Assembly (NCBI GenBank): GCA_031553675.1 | Contig: JAVBLF010000023.1 | Location: forward strand, 1-64,000 | DNA: 64,000 nucleotides | Source of the DNA: JAVBLF01 sp031553675 | GTDB taxonomy: Bacteria; Bacillota; Clostridia; Christensenellales; CALWSW01 | Direction: 5' to 3' | Shown here: positions 52,673 to 60,834 of the stretch, one piece after another | Layout: the number at the start of each line of letters is the position of its first letter | Position numbering within the stretch: position 1 is the first letter of the stretch | The notes under the pieces: model-generated | Database searches by the model: none | Told to the model about the DNA's origin: nothing | What the model saw: only the letters and a program-made list of their open reading frames with translations | Translations under genes and position numbers: made by a program

Positions 52673-53160
52673 CGGTCGGGCGCTTCCAGCGACACAGGGC
52701 CGCCCGCGATCGCGCGCCATTCGGTGGGCTCGTCCGCGTAGCAGTGCGCCAGGTAAAAGTAGCGCGTCGGACGGGACAGACCGCGCGCCGCGCTGTGCCA
52801 CACGCCGCGATCCAGAACGGCGAGCATGCCGGGCGGCAGCGTCACGGCGACGACATCGTCCGCGTGGGGGCCTTCGTCGCCCGCCACCGACAGCAAAAAC
52901 GCGATCGGCTCCTCGGCGCCAAAGAGCGCTTCCTGGGTGTGAAAATGGCGCTCCATCGCGTCGAAACGGGCCGGAAGTGCATCCCCGATCGTCATGCCCA
53001 GGCTGGCCGGCGTGTCGATCACGGGCAGGTCGGTGTGGGCGTCTTTGTACCCGTCGCCGGCGCCAAAGTTGACCTTTCGACCGCCGTCAGTGGGCGCTGT
53101 CATGTCGATGAGGGCGCCGTAGCGCGCGAACTCGATCGAAGTGATCGGCTGCAGAATCAT
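52669..53160 (-). CDS. AllA-like protein (ureidoglycolate lyase family)
   Basis: A 163-residue cupin-like protein. It starts MILQPITSIEFARYG with GGGGGG 8 bases upstream. The AllA pattern is seen in MERHFHTQEALFGAEEPIAF, LPPGMLAVLDRGVWHSAA and YFYLAHCYADE. AllA releases glyoxylate and urea from ureidoglycolate, but no other allantoin-pathway gene is present. Here it follows a sugar kinase by 13 bases, so its substrate may be a sugar-derived acid rather than ureidoglycolate. The family is reasonably sure, the reaction is not. Confidence 0.75.
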   Translation of the reverse strand: MILQPITSIEFARYGALIDMTAPTDGGRKVNFGAGDGYKDAHTDLPVIDTPASLGMTIGDALPARFDAMERHFHTQEALFGAEEPIAFLLSVAGDEGPHADDVVAVTLPPGMLAVLDRGVWHSAARGLSRPTRYFYLAHCYADEPTEWRAIAGGPVSLEAPDR

Positions 53161-53173
53161 GCGGATTCCCCCC

Positions 53174-54136
53174 CTACTTGACGAGTTCGGCGTAGCGGGC
53201 GCGATCGCCGCCCATCGCCTCGATGAAGTCCAAGACCGCCGCCGCGCCTGCCGCGCCATAGCGGGCCCCCAGGCCGGATACCGCCCGCGCCGCGGCATAA
53301 TTCGCAAACTCGGCACAGATGTGCAAGTCGTCTGTGCGCGTGAAGGCGAAGAGGAAGGACGCGCAAAAGGTATCGCCTGCGCCCGTCACATCGACGACCG
53401 GTACGCTGAGACCGGGCAGCGAAAACGCGTCGCCCCGCGTTAGTACGCGGCAGCCTTTGTCGGCCCGCGTGACGACGACCGTCCGGATCCCACGACCAAA
53501 GAGCTGCGAGATCCACACGCTTTCGGTTTTTCCCTTGGTCAGGCGGGCAAAACCGCGTTCATTCAAAAAGAGCGTGTCGATCCGGTCGAAAAGCCAGTCG
53601 TCCGCTTCCGATATGTCTGCGACGTCCAGATCGCACCAGAAGCGGCATCCCGCCGCGATCGCCTCGTCGAGTATCTCCTTCGCGCCGCGTTCCCCGCAAC
53701 GGATCGGCTTGATCTCGCAAAACGTCGAATAGATCACGCGCGATGCGACGATCGCTTCGAGTGTTTCGGGTGTGATCTCCATGTGTTGCAGGTTGAGCGT
53801 CGGGATGAAAACGGTATGCTCGCCCTCGGCCAGGATGATGATCGTTTTGGAATCGGGCAGGCTATCGTCGCGCACCATATGACGGATGTCCAGACCGGCC
53901 TCTTCCAGCCCCTTGCACAGCCTCTGCGTGATCGCGCCGCCATTGAGCACCGTCATAAAACATGCCGGCATGTCGTAGGCAGCGTAGACGCAGGCTGCGT
54001 TCGCGATCATGCCGCCCATCTGCGTCGGCAGGGTTTGGACGATCACTTTGTCGGCGAGCGAGGGAAAGACATCGGCGCTGTAATACTCGTCGAGACTGAC
54101 ATCGCCGATGAAGAACACTTTTGGAAACCGCTCCAT
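53174..54136 (-). CDS. PfkB-family carbohydrate kinase (canonical active site)
   Basis: A 320-residue ribokinase-type kinase. FIGDVSLDEYYS opens the fold and QMGGMIANAACVYAA is the first PfkB signature. The second signature VVDVTGAGDTFCASF contains the catalytic Asp and the anion hole. It would phosphorylate a sugar or nucleoside with ATP. GGGGGTG precedes the ATG. It is followed by the AllA-like gene on the same strand and is divergent from the BtpA-family gene. Confidence 0.9.
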   Translation of the reverse strand: MERFPKVFFIGDVSLDEYYSADVFPSLADKVIVQTLPTQMGGMIANAACVYAAYDMPACFMTVLNGGAITQRLCKGLEEAGLDIRHMVRDDSLPDSKTIIILAEGEHTVFIPTLNLQHMEITPETLEAIVASRVIYSTFCEIKPIRCGERGAKEILDEAIAAGCRFWCDLDVADISEADDWLFDRIDTLFLNERGFARLTKGKTESVWISQLFGRGIRTVVVTRADKGCRVLTRGDAFSLPGLSVPVVDVTGAGDTFCASFLFAFTRTDDLHICAEFANYAAARAVSGLGARYGAAGAAAVLDFIEAMGGDRARYAELVK

Positions 54137-54165
54137 GTAGCAACACCCCCTATGTCATTTTCCCA

Positions 54166-54194
54166 ATTGTAAACGTTCATTGGTCAATTTGCAA
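54166..54194 (-). promoter_or_regulatory. Predicted promoter of the PfkB-AllA arm
   Basis: On the minus strand TTGCAA and TACAAT are separated by 17 bases. The TTGCAA is self-complementary and could also serve as -35 of a plus-strand promoter (TATGCG 17 bases on) for the BtpA arm. Confidence 0.6.
54168..54181. promoter_or_regulatory. LacI-family operator in the divergent intergenic region
   Basis: TGTAAACGTTCATT preserves the central CG and flanking AA/TT of LacI/GalR-family operators (12 of 14 positions of the generic TGWAARCGYTWNCW; a CcpA cre site would look the same). It covers the -10 and spacer of the minus-strand promoter. An adjacent inverted repeat CATTGGT...ACCAATG spans 54178-54201. 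Confidence 0.6.
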
Positions 54195-54233
54195 ACCAAT
54201 GTTGCCAAAAATATGCGAAAAGGGAGGCGTACC

Positions 54234-54998
54234 ATGCAGGCAAAACACAATCATAGCGAGGCATTTCGCACGGCTTTTTCGGTGGACAAGCCGATACTGG
54301 GCATGCTCCACCTCATGGGAGACGGCGATCGGGATGTGTTCGATCGCGCCAAACGCGAGATCGATCTTTTGTTCGAAAACGGCGTCGATGCCGTCGTCGT
54401 CGAAAACTACTTCGGAACCCCCGATCAGATGGCGCAAGTGCTCGCCTACTTGCAAGCACAGCGGCCCATCCCGATCTACGGCGTCAACGTGTTGGATGAC
54501 GACGAAAAGGGCTTTGCCTACGCCGCGCGTTACGGCGCGTCCTTTCTCCAGCTCGACTCGGTGGCGGGGCATCTGCCGCCGGACGAGGACGCGCGTTTTG
54601 CCGAAACGCTTGCCGCGTGGCGGGCGTCGACGTCGGCTGTGCTGCTCGGCGGCGTGCGATTCAAGTACCAGCCGGTGCTGTCCGGCCGCAGCGTCGAGGA
54701 AGACTTGCGTCTGGGAATGGAGCGCTGCGACGCCATCGTCGTCACGGGGGAGGGCACGGGCATGGACACCCCGATCGAGAAGATCGAAGCCTTTCGCGTC
54801 GTGATCGGCGATTTCCCGCTGATCGTGGGAGCCGGAACGACGCCGGCGTCCTGCGCCGAGCAGCTCGCGATCGCGGACGGCGCGATCGTCGGCTCTTATT
54901 TCAAACGCGCCCACCAAGCCAAGGACGAGATCGAAGCGTCGCACGTCCGCGCCTACATGGAGGTCGCCCGCCAGGTGCGCGCGGGGAGCCGATCATGA
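54234..54998 (+). CDS. BtpA/SgcQ-family TIM-barrel protein
   Basis: A 254-residue protein with the BtpA pattern: KPILGMLHLMGDGD, DLLFENGVDAVVVENYFGTP, IPIYGVNVLDDDE, GASFLQLDSVAGHL and IVTGEGTGMDTPIEKI, then a barrel-closing IVGSYFKRA. The family includes cyanobacterial BtpA (photosystem I biogenesis) and E. coli SgcQ, which sits in a sugar operon. Its reaction is not established. AGGGAGG precedes the ATG. It begins a three-gene run whose members overlap by four bases each. Confidence 0.85.
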   Translation: MQAKHNHSEAFRTAFSVDKPILGMLHLMGDGDRDVFDRAKREIDLLFENGVDAVVVENYFGTPDQMAQVLAYLQAQRPIPIYGVNVLDDDEKGFAYAARYGASFLQLDSVAGHLPPDEDARFAETLAAWRASTSAVLLGGVRFKYQPVLSGRSVEEDLRLGMERCDAIVVTGEGTGMDTPIEKIEAFRVVIGDFPLIVGAGTTPASCAEQLAIADGAIVGSYFKRAHQAKDEIEASHVRAYMEVARQVRAGSRS

Positions 54999-56161
54999 CC
55001 CGCCCGCGCCAGTACGTCAGCCTGAAAGAAGGCTTTTTCGCTTCCGAAGCCGCCTGGCTCGCTGCGATGGAGCGCTTCGGCCTCACAGGTTGCGAGCTCT
55101 ACATGGACGACGTGTTGCCGCGCGACGAAGCTTTGCACCTCTCCGCAGACGATCGCGCATCGCTCCGACGGCGTGGCGTCAAACGCCTCCACGCGTCATA
55201 CTGGGCGTGGCCGACGGCTTTTTTCACGAAGAACCGCTACGCGGAGCTCTTGTCGCGCATGGGCGGGCGTGAAGCCGTGGCTGCTTACTTCGGCGACGAG
55301 ACGGGGGCGCAGATCTGGCAGCGCTGGGCCGATGAATATGCGTTGGCCTGTGAGCTGCGCGCCGATGCCTTCACCTTCCACCTGATCGACTACGCGCCGA
55401 TCGACGGCCGCTGGGCTTTCTCCCAGACGAGGGACGAGATCCTCCAAGCGATGATCTACCTGATCCAGCACTTTCTCTGTGAGCTTGGCGAACGCGGCCT
55501 GCTCCATGCCGACGCGCCGCACATCGAGCTCGAAAACGCGGGCTGGGGGCTGGAGTACGGTGCGCAGACGGCAGACGACTTCAAGCGGGTTTTCGCCCAG
55601 CTCGACGACCCCTTCGACCGCGTGCGCATCGGCTGGGACATTAACCACCTGCTGCACGCGATCGGACGCGACGAAGCGGGCCAGGCACGCTTTTTCCTAC
55701 CCACGCGCGAAATTTCACCCGCCATGGCGACACTCGAACGCGACTTGGGCGGCGATCCGGCGGCCTTTGCGCAGGCATGGATCGAACACAACCTGCTCGA
55801 TGCCGCGTTGGCCCCGCGCGTCGGATCGATCCACCTGTCCGACTGCGCGCCCAAGCGGGTCAACTACTTCGAAAACGGCTGTTTCGTTTCGCCGTATTTC
55901 GAAATCCAGGACGCGCTGCCCGACGACGAAGCCCGCGAAGCCTACGGCGTGGATGTCGTTTTGACCCATTACGATTCCCACCTTCCGCTCGGTGAGGGCA
56001 TGCTGTCGCCCAAGGGCATGCGCGCGCTCGTTGAACGCCTCTGCCGGGCCGATCCGGAATTCGCCATCCTGCACGAACTGAAGAACAGCGTCGATCAAGG
56101 CGCGGCTCTCGCTCTGCAACTCGAACGTCTTTGGAACGCCGATGAGGAGGTGGACGCTTGA
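54995..56161 (+). CDS. Sugar-isomerase/epimerase-like protein of unknown substrate
   Basis: A 388-residue protein that I cannot assign to a named family. The pattern suggests a TIM barrel of the xylose-isomerase/endonuclease IV type: AFTFHLIDYAP, HIELENAGWGLEY, VRIGWDINHLLHA, SIHLSDCAPKR and VLTHYDSHLPLGEG supply Glu, Asp and His residues suited to a metal centre. The ATG overlaps the BtpA stop and GGGGAG is 6 bases upstream. By context it should isomerise or epimerise a sugar (phosphate) in the same pathway as the two kinases. Confidence 0.6.
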   Translation: MTRPRQYVSLKEGFFASEAAWLAAMERFGLTGCELYMDDVLPRDEALHLSADDRASLRRRGVKRLHASYWAWPTAFFTKNRYAELLSRMGGREAVAAYFGDETGAQIWQRWADEYALACELRADAFTFHLIDYAPIDGRWAFSQTRDEILQAMIYLIQHFLCELGERGLLHADAPHIELENAGWGLEYGAQTADDFKRVFAQLDDPFDRVRIGWDINHLLHAIGRDEAGQARFFLPTREISPAMATLERDLGGDPAAFAQAWIEHNLLDAALAPRVGSIHLSDCAPKRVNYFENGCFVSPYFEIQDALPDDEAREAYGVDVVLTHYDSHLPLGEGMLSPKGMRALVERLCRADPEFAILHELKNSVDQGAALALQLERLWNADEEVDA

Positions 56162-57081
56162 AATACATCATCGCGGGCCCGACGATCGTCAACGACGTCG
56201 TGTACGCCGACGGATCGCGCGTGGACGGCATGACGGGCGGCGCGGTCTTCTGCGCGGCTGGCTTGGCGCTTTGGTCCGACAGCATCCTGTATGTGTCGAA
56301 CGTGGGTCCGGATTTTGAAAGCTACTACGGCCGCTTCATGGATGCCTATGGCTTTTCGCGCGCCGGACTTCGCTTTGCGCTGCCCTACACGAACCACACG
56401 ACGCTCGTCTACCGTCCGGATGGCCTGCACGACGAGATCTCGGTCTTTTCGCCGGATGTCGAGGCGGAGATCGACCGGCTCGAACCGATCACGGCGCGGC
56501 AAGTCGCCGAGGCTTGCGCGGACGACACCGTCGGCATTTACGTCGAGGCGCGGGAATCGAGCGCGTTTTGGGACGATCTGCCTCTGATCCGCGAGGCCAC
56601 GGATGCCAAGCTGCTGTGGGAACTGCCGACCTCCGCCGCGACGGAGCCCCAACGCCGCGCCGCCACGCTGGCTGTGCTGCCGAAATGCGACCTGTTCTCG
56701 CTGAACTTGATGGAAGCCAGGATCCTGTTTCGCCAAGAGGACGAAGCGGGCGTCGCGCGGGTGATCCGCGAAATGGGCCTCCGCTGCTATCTGCGCCTGG
56801 GCGCGCGGGGTTCGCGCGTCGTCGCGCCGGAGGGAGACGCCTTTGTCCCCAGCGTGACGGTCGGGCCGATCGTCGATGCGACGGGTTGCGGAAACGCCTC
56901 GACCGCAGCGGCGCTTTACGGCTTTTGCGAAGGCTTTGAGCCCCGAAAGACCGCGGCGATCGCCAACCTTTCGGCGGCCTACACACTGCTCCAAGTCGGC
57001 CCTTGTCCCGCCGTCGCGCCCGAAATGCGCCTGGACGCAGAGCGCCGCCTCGACGCGCTCTGTTCGGAGCCGAGCCGCTGA
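56158..57081 (+). CDS. PfkB-like kinase with Asn in place of the catalytic Asp
   Basis: A 307-residue protein of the PfkB fold. The TTG start overlaps the previous stop and follows GAGGAGGTGG by 5 bases. YVSNVGPDFESYYGRFMDAY and FSLNLMEARILF fit the fold. The second PfkB signature reads DATGCGNASTAA, so GAGD is replaced by GCGN and the catalytic base is Asn246. Similar G-x-G-N variants are known in a minority of the family, with unclear activity. The partner kinase across the divergent promoter keeps GAGD. A terminator follows. Confidence 0.8.
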   Translation: MKYIIAGPTIVNDVVYADGSRVDGMTGGAVFCAAGLALWSDSILYVSNVGPDFESYYGRFMDAYGFSRAGLRFALPYTNHTTLVYRPDGLHDEISVFSPDVEAEIDRLEPITARQVAEACADDTVGIYVEARESSAFWDDLPLIREATDAKLLWELPTSAATEPQRRAATLAVLPKCDLFSLNLMEARILFRQEDEAGVARVIREMGLRCYLRLGARGSRVVAPEGDAFVPSVTVGPIVDATGCGNASTAAALYGFCEGFEPRKTAAIANLSAAYTLLQVGPCPAVAPEMRLDAERRLDALCSEPSR

Positions 57082-57091
57082 TTTCGCAGCA

Positions 57092-57128
57092 CAAAAAAGC
57101 GCCTGGACGATCGTGTCCAGGCGCTTTT
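57092..57128. terminator. Bidirectional terminator
   Basis: AAAAGCGCCTGGAC / GTCCAGGCGCTTTT stem, 14 bp, between convergent genes, with T-runs on both strands. Confidence 0.88.
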
Positions 57129-57154
57129 GCGTACTGGCGAGAATCGTGTCTCGC

Positions 57155-58483
57155 TTATGGAAGGGTTTTTCCCGTCTTGGGGTCGATCGCGATCAGGAGC
57201 GGTTCGCCCGTCTGACCGCTTTCACCGATGACGTAAGCGTACTTGACCCCGTCGAGCGTGAAAGCGATTTTGCAGTTGGGCCCGCCTTCGGGAATGATCG
57301 TGCGGATGACCAGCGGCTTTTTGGGCGCGATTTCCTTGATCGTCGTCATGCGTTTGACATCCTCGAAGCGATCGCTTTCGTATTGCACCCGCACCAGCTC
57401 GACGTTCTGGAGCGGCTTCTTCGCGTCGATCCGAACGTAGATGCCTTCCTTGTGCTCCGTGTAGCGGGAGGCCGCCTTCGCGAAGCCCGGCGCGTCGGTA
57501 AAGGCGATCGCGATCGGTTCGGAGGCCGCGTCGGGTTGATCGTCCGGATTGACCTGGATGCCGGCGATCTGCCACTTGCCTTTCGTTTCGACCAAGTCGA
57601 AATGAACTTCGTCTTTGGACGCGGTCGTCAGTACCGCGGTCGCCTTCGTGCCAGACTTGGCAAAGTTCACATCGATCGCGAGCTTGTCGAAGGTGACGAG
57701 ATCCGGCTTCAGCGCCGTGAAAAACGAGTCCGACAACACATCGACATGTTTGGGGTCGATCGCTTGGAGGCGGGCTGTCACTTCCTTTGACTTTCCGTTG
57801 TCGATGCAGCGAAGCGCCAGGTAGTGCCGCACCAGATCCGACGGATTCGCGGGGTATTTTCCGACATCGACGGTGGAGCTGACGAGCGTGAAATACCCTT
57901 TCTTGGCGTACCAATCGTAATGGGATTCGGTGGGGTAGAAGAGCACGTCGTAGGACCAGCGGCTCTTTCGGTAGCCGTCGTAGCGTCCGTCCCCGTCGGC
58001 GTCCACCATGCGGTCTTCGCCCGCGCCCGTCGGAGACCAGGCGGCCGTGACCTTTTTGAGTGCGTCGTTTTCGACCTTCAGGAGCGCAAAGCCGCGCAAA
58101 TGCGCCTCATTGGTGAGCACGATGTGGAGATAGAGTCCGTCGCTCTCCTGCATGCGTATCGCGGATGCCGTGTCGAACGATGCCGTCGGCAGCGCGACTG
58201 GCTTGCCGAGCTGCGACACTTTCCCTTTTGTGCTGCGGAAAGCGTAGATCTCCTTGTCGCTCATCTTCACGAGCACTTCTTTGTTTCCGTCGCCGTCCAA
58301 GTCGCGCTCCGAGATCAGGCATACGGCCGATTGGCGCCGCGCCTTGTCGAAGTGTTTCGCGATGTACTGGGTATAGGCCGCGCCGAGCTTGGGCGCCGCA
58401 GTCGTAGCTGCCAGCGCGCTTCCACAGAGCATGGCTGTGATTGCGAGCGCCAGCCAGGCAGTGGCAAGTTTCCCTGTCTTCAT
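57155..58483 (-). CDS. Secreted protein with calcium-loop (FG-GAP/VCBS-like) motifs
   Basis: A 442-residue exported protein with a signal peptide ending around SALAATT (residues 22-28). Two acidic loops, DLDGDGNKEVLV near residue 62 and DADGDGRYDGYR near residue 162, resemble the calcium sites of FG-GAP/VCBS repeats or dockerins. The first sits in a strand context typical of FG-GAP beta-propeller blades. The second half resembles no named domain. GAGAGG lies 10 bases before the ATG. Function unknown. Confidence 0.75.
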   Translation of the reverse strand: MKTGKLATAWLALAITAMLCGSALAATTAAPKLGAAYTQYIAKHFDKARRQSAVCLISERDLDGDGNKEVLVKMSDKEIYAFRSTKGKVSQLGKPVALPTASFDTASAIRMQESDGLYLHIVLTNEAHLRGFALLKVENDALKKVTAAWSPTGAGEDRMVDADGDGRYDGYRKSRWSYDVLFYPTESHYDWYAKKGYFTLVSSTVDVGKYPANPSDLVRHYLALRCIDNGKSKEVTARLQAIDPKHVDVLSDSFFTALKPDLVTFDKLAIDVNFAKSGTKATAVLTTASKDEVHFDLVETKGKWQIAGIQVNPDDQPDAASEPIAIAFTDAPGFAKAASRYTEHKEGIYVRIDAKKPLQNVELVRVQYESDRFEDVKRMTTIKEIAPKKPLVIRTIIPEGGPNCKIAFTLDGVKYAYVIGESGQTGEPLLIAIDPKTGKTLP

Positions 58484-58567
58484 CGATTCACGTCCTCTCG
58501 TTGTCGGGCAGGCAATGGGAGTGGTAGCATATTCTCAATGTAGATTTACTATATCATAGCGCAGATC

Positions 58568-58591
58568 AAAAAAGGAGGCCTTTGCGCCTCC
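58568..58591 (-). terminator. Terminator of trxA
   Basis: On the minus strand GGAGGC and GCCTCC form the stem and six T residues follow, 22 bases after the thioredoxin stop. Confidence 0.8.
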
Positions 58592-58612
58592 CAATTGATC
58601 GAATCTCCAAAA

Positions 58613-58942
58613 TTACGCGAGATGCCGGTCGATCATGTCTTCCAGATCTTCTTTCGGCACCAAACCAATCGATTTTTCCACGATGTCGCCGCCCACGAAG
58701 AGCATGACGGTCGGGATGGTCTGGATGCGGTAGCGGATGGCGATCGCTTCCTGCTCGTCCGTGTTGAGCTTGCAGACCTGGATGCGATCCTTGTAATCGT
58801 CCGCCAATTCGTCGATCGCGGGGGCCAGCATGCGGCAAGGCCCGCACCACGCCGCCCAGAAATCCACCAGGACCGGTTTGTCGTTCCGGATCATGGCGTC
58901 AAAGCTATCGTTGGTCAAATGAATGATGTTCTGGTTTGCCAT
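58613..58942 (-). CDS. trxA: Thioredoxin
   Basis: A 109-residue disulfide reductase of the cytoplasm. VLVDFWAAWCGPCRMLAPAI holds the redox pair Cys33/Cys36, and the cis-Pro is in IQTIPTVMLF. Length is standard. AAGGAGG precedes the ATG. Its promoter overlaps the end of aspS. No thioredoxin reductase gene is nearby. Confidence 0.97.
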   Translation of the reverse strand: MANQNIIHLTNDSFDAMIRNDKPVLVDFWAAWCGPCRMLAPAIDELADDYKDRIQVCKLNTDEQEAIAIRYRIQTIPTVMLFVGGDIVEKSIGLVPKEDLEDMIDRHLA

Positions 58943-59007
58943 TCAGGCGCCTCCTTCACTGCGGTTGAAAACGTATCCGCCGACACTCGCGCACCATTGT
59001 CGTACCG

Positions 59008-59036
59008 AGTATCTCATTCCGTACCGCGTTTGTCAA
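59008..59036 (-). promoter_or_regulatory. Predicted trxA promoter
   Basis: On the minus strand consensus TTGACA lies inside the last codons of aspS, 17 bases before GATACT, which is preceded by TGA (extended -10). Confidence 0.7.
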
Positions 59037-60816
59037 TGCATATGCCCAACTCGGCAAGCTGTGCGTCGTCAACGGCGTTGGGCGCCTGGGTGAGCAGGTC
59101 GGACGCGTTTTGCGTCTTGGGGAAGGCGATGACGTCGCGGATGTTGTTCGTGCCGGCCATGAGCATGACGATGCGATCCAGGCCGAACGCGATGCCACCG
59201 TGCGGGGGAGCGCCGTATTGGAAGGCCCGCAGGAAGTAGCCGAAGCGCTCCGCGGCGCTTTCGTCGGTAAAGCCCAGCGCGCGGAACATCCGCTTTTGCA
59301 GTTCCTGGTTCGAGATCCGGATCGACCCGCCGCCCAGCTCGTAGCCGTTGAGCACCATGTCGTAAGCTTTGGCGCGCACCGAAGCCGGATCGCTCTCCAG
59401 CTTGTCGAGGTCCTCGAGTTTGGGGGACGTGAAAGGGTGGTGCTTCGCGTAGTATCGCCCATCTTCGGCATCGTATTCGAAGAGCGGGAATTCCGTGACC
59501 CAAAGCAAGTCGAAACGGTCCGGATCGATCAGGTCGAAGCGTTTCGCCAGCTCCAGGCGAAGCGCACCCAAAGCGGCAAACACGACTTCGTCGTCGGCGT
59601 CGCAGACGAAAAACACCGTGTCGTTCGCCTTTGCGCCGACCCGTTCTAGCAACGACGCGATCTGCGCCTCCGTCATGAACTTGGCGAGCGTGCTTTTCAC
59701 GCCGTCCGCCGTCACTGTCATCCAGCTCATGCCCTTGGCGCGGTAGGTTTTGACGAACTCGACCAACTTGTCGATCTCCTTGCGCGAGAGCTTGTCCGCC
59801 GATCCGACCGCGTTGATCGCCCGCACCGAGCCGCCCGCCGCGATGGCGTCCTTTAGGAACTGCGCTTCGGTCGAGCCCATGATGTCCGACACGTCGACCA
59901 GTTCCAGCCCAAAACGGGTGTCCGGCTTATCCGAACCGTAGCGCGCCATGGCCTCCGCGTACTTCATGCGCGGCAAGGGCAGCGGGATCTCGATGCCCTT
60001 GATCTTCCGAAAGAGTTCCGCCATGAAGCCCTCGTGGACCGCCATGACGTCCTCTTCGTCCTCGACGAAGGACATTTCACAGTCGATCTGCGTGAATTCC
60101 GGCTGGCGATCTGCCCGCAAATCCTCGTCGCGGAAGCATTTCGCGATCTGAAAATACCTGTCGAAGCCGCTGAGCATCAGCAGTTGCTTAAACTGCTGGG
60201 GGCTTTGCGGCAGGGCGTAAAACTGCCCGGGATAGACACGGCTCGGCACGAGGTAATCGCGCGCACCCTCGGGCGTGCTGCGGCCCAGGATGGGCGTCTC
60301 GATCTCGTAGAAGCCCTGCGCGTCGTAATAGTCCCGCGCCACCTTCGCGATCCGGTGGCGGAGCGCCAAGATGCGCTGCATGACCGGTCTGCGCAAGTCA
60401 AGGTAGCGGTACTGCATGCGCAGCATTTCGTTTGTTTCGCTGTCGTCGTCGATCATAAAAGGCGGCGTTTCACTCACAGCCAGGATCTTGAAGTCGCTGA
60501 CCAAGAGCTCGAAAGCCCCCGTCGCGACATCTGGATTGATCGCCTCGGGCGCGCGCCGTGCCAAGACGCCTTTCACCGCCAGGACGAACTCCGAGCGTAT
60601 CCCTTCGGCCTTTTCAAAGGTCGCGCGGTCGTTCCGGCTCTCGTCGAACACGACTTGCATCATGCCGCTGCGATCGCGCAGGTAGGCGAAAATCAACCCG
60701 CCGAGGTTGCGCTTGCCGTCCACCCAGCCCATGAGCGTCAGATCTTGCCCCAGTTCGGATTCGCAGGGGACGCCGCAATGGTGGCTTCTTTTCCAGCCGT
60801 TCAAAAATTCTGCCAT
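59014..60816 (-). CDS. aspS: Aspartyl-tRNA synthetase (bacterial type)
   Basis: A 600-residue class II synthetase. An OB-fold anticodon domain opens (GQDLTLMGWVDGKRNLGGLI). Motif 2 is CFRDEDLRADRQPEFTQID, the bacterial GAD insertion follows (about residues 290-420), and motif 3 is GIAFGLDRIVMLMAG. The ATG at 60816 (MAEFLN) is preferred, with GAGG 11 bases upstream; a GTG nine bases earlier is too close to it. It lies 18 bases after hisS, the usual Bacillota order. Confidence 0.97.
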   Translation of the reverse strand: MAEFLNGWKRSHHCGVPCESELGQDLTLMGWVDGKRNLGGLIFAYLRDRSGMMQVVFDESRNDRATFEKAEGIRSEFVLAVKGVLARRAPEAINPDVATGAFELLVSDFKILAVSETPPFMIDDDSETNEMLRMQYRYLDLRRPVMQRILALRHRIAKVARDYYDAQGFYEIETPILGRSTPEGARDYLVPSRVYPGQFYALPQSPQQFKQLLMLSGFDRYFQIAKCFRDEDLRADRQPEFTQIDCEMSFVEDEEDVMAVHEGFMAELFRKIKGIEIPLPLPRMKYAEAMARYGSDKPDTRFGLELVDVSDIMGSTEAQFLKDAIAAGGSVRAINAVGSADKLSRKEIDKLVEFVKTYRAKGMSWMTVTADGVKSTLAKFMTEAQIASLLERVGAKANDTVFFVCDADDEVVFAALGALRLELAKRFDLIDPDRFDLLWVTEFPLFEYDAEDGRYYAKHHPFTSPKLEDLDKLESDPASVRAKAYDMVLNGYELGGGSIRISNQELQKRMFRALGFTDESAAERFGYFLRAFQYGAPPHGGIAFGLDRIVMLMAGTNNIRDVIAFPKTQNASDLLTQAPNAVDDAQLAELGICIDKRGTE

Positions 60817-60834
60817 CGATAACACAACCTCGCT

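Noticed and set aside
52669..53160. Allantoin degradation locus suggested by the AllA-like gene
   Set aside because: No allantoinase, allantoate hydrolase or ureidoglycolate dehydrogenase is nearby; neighbours are sugar kinases.
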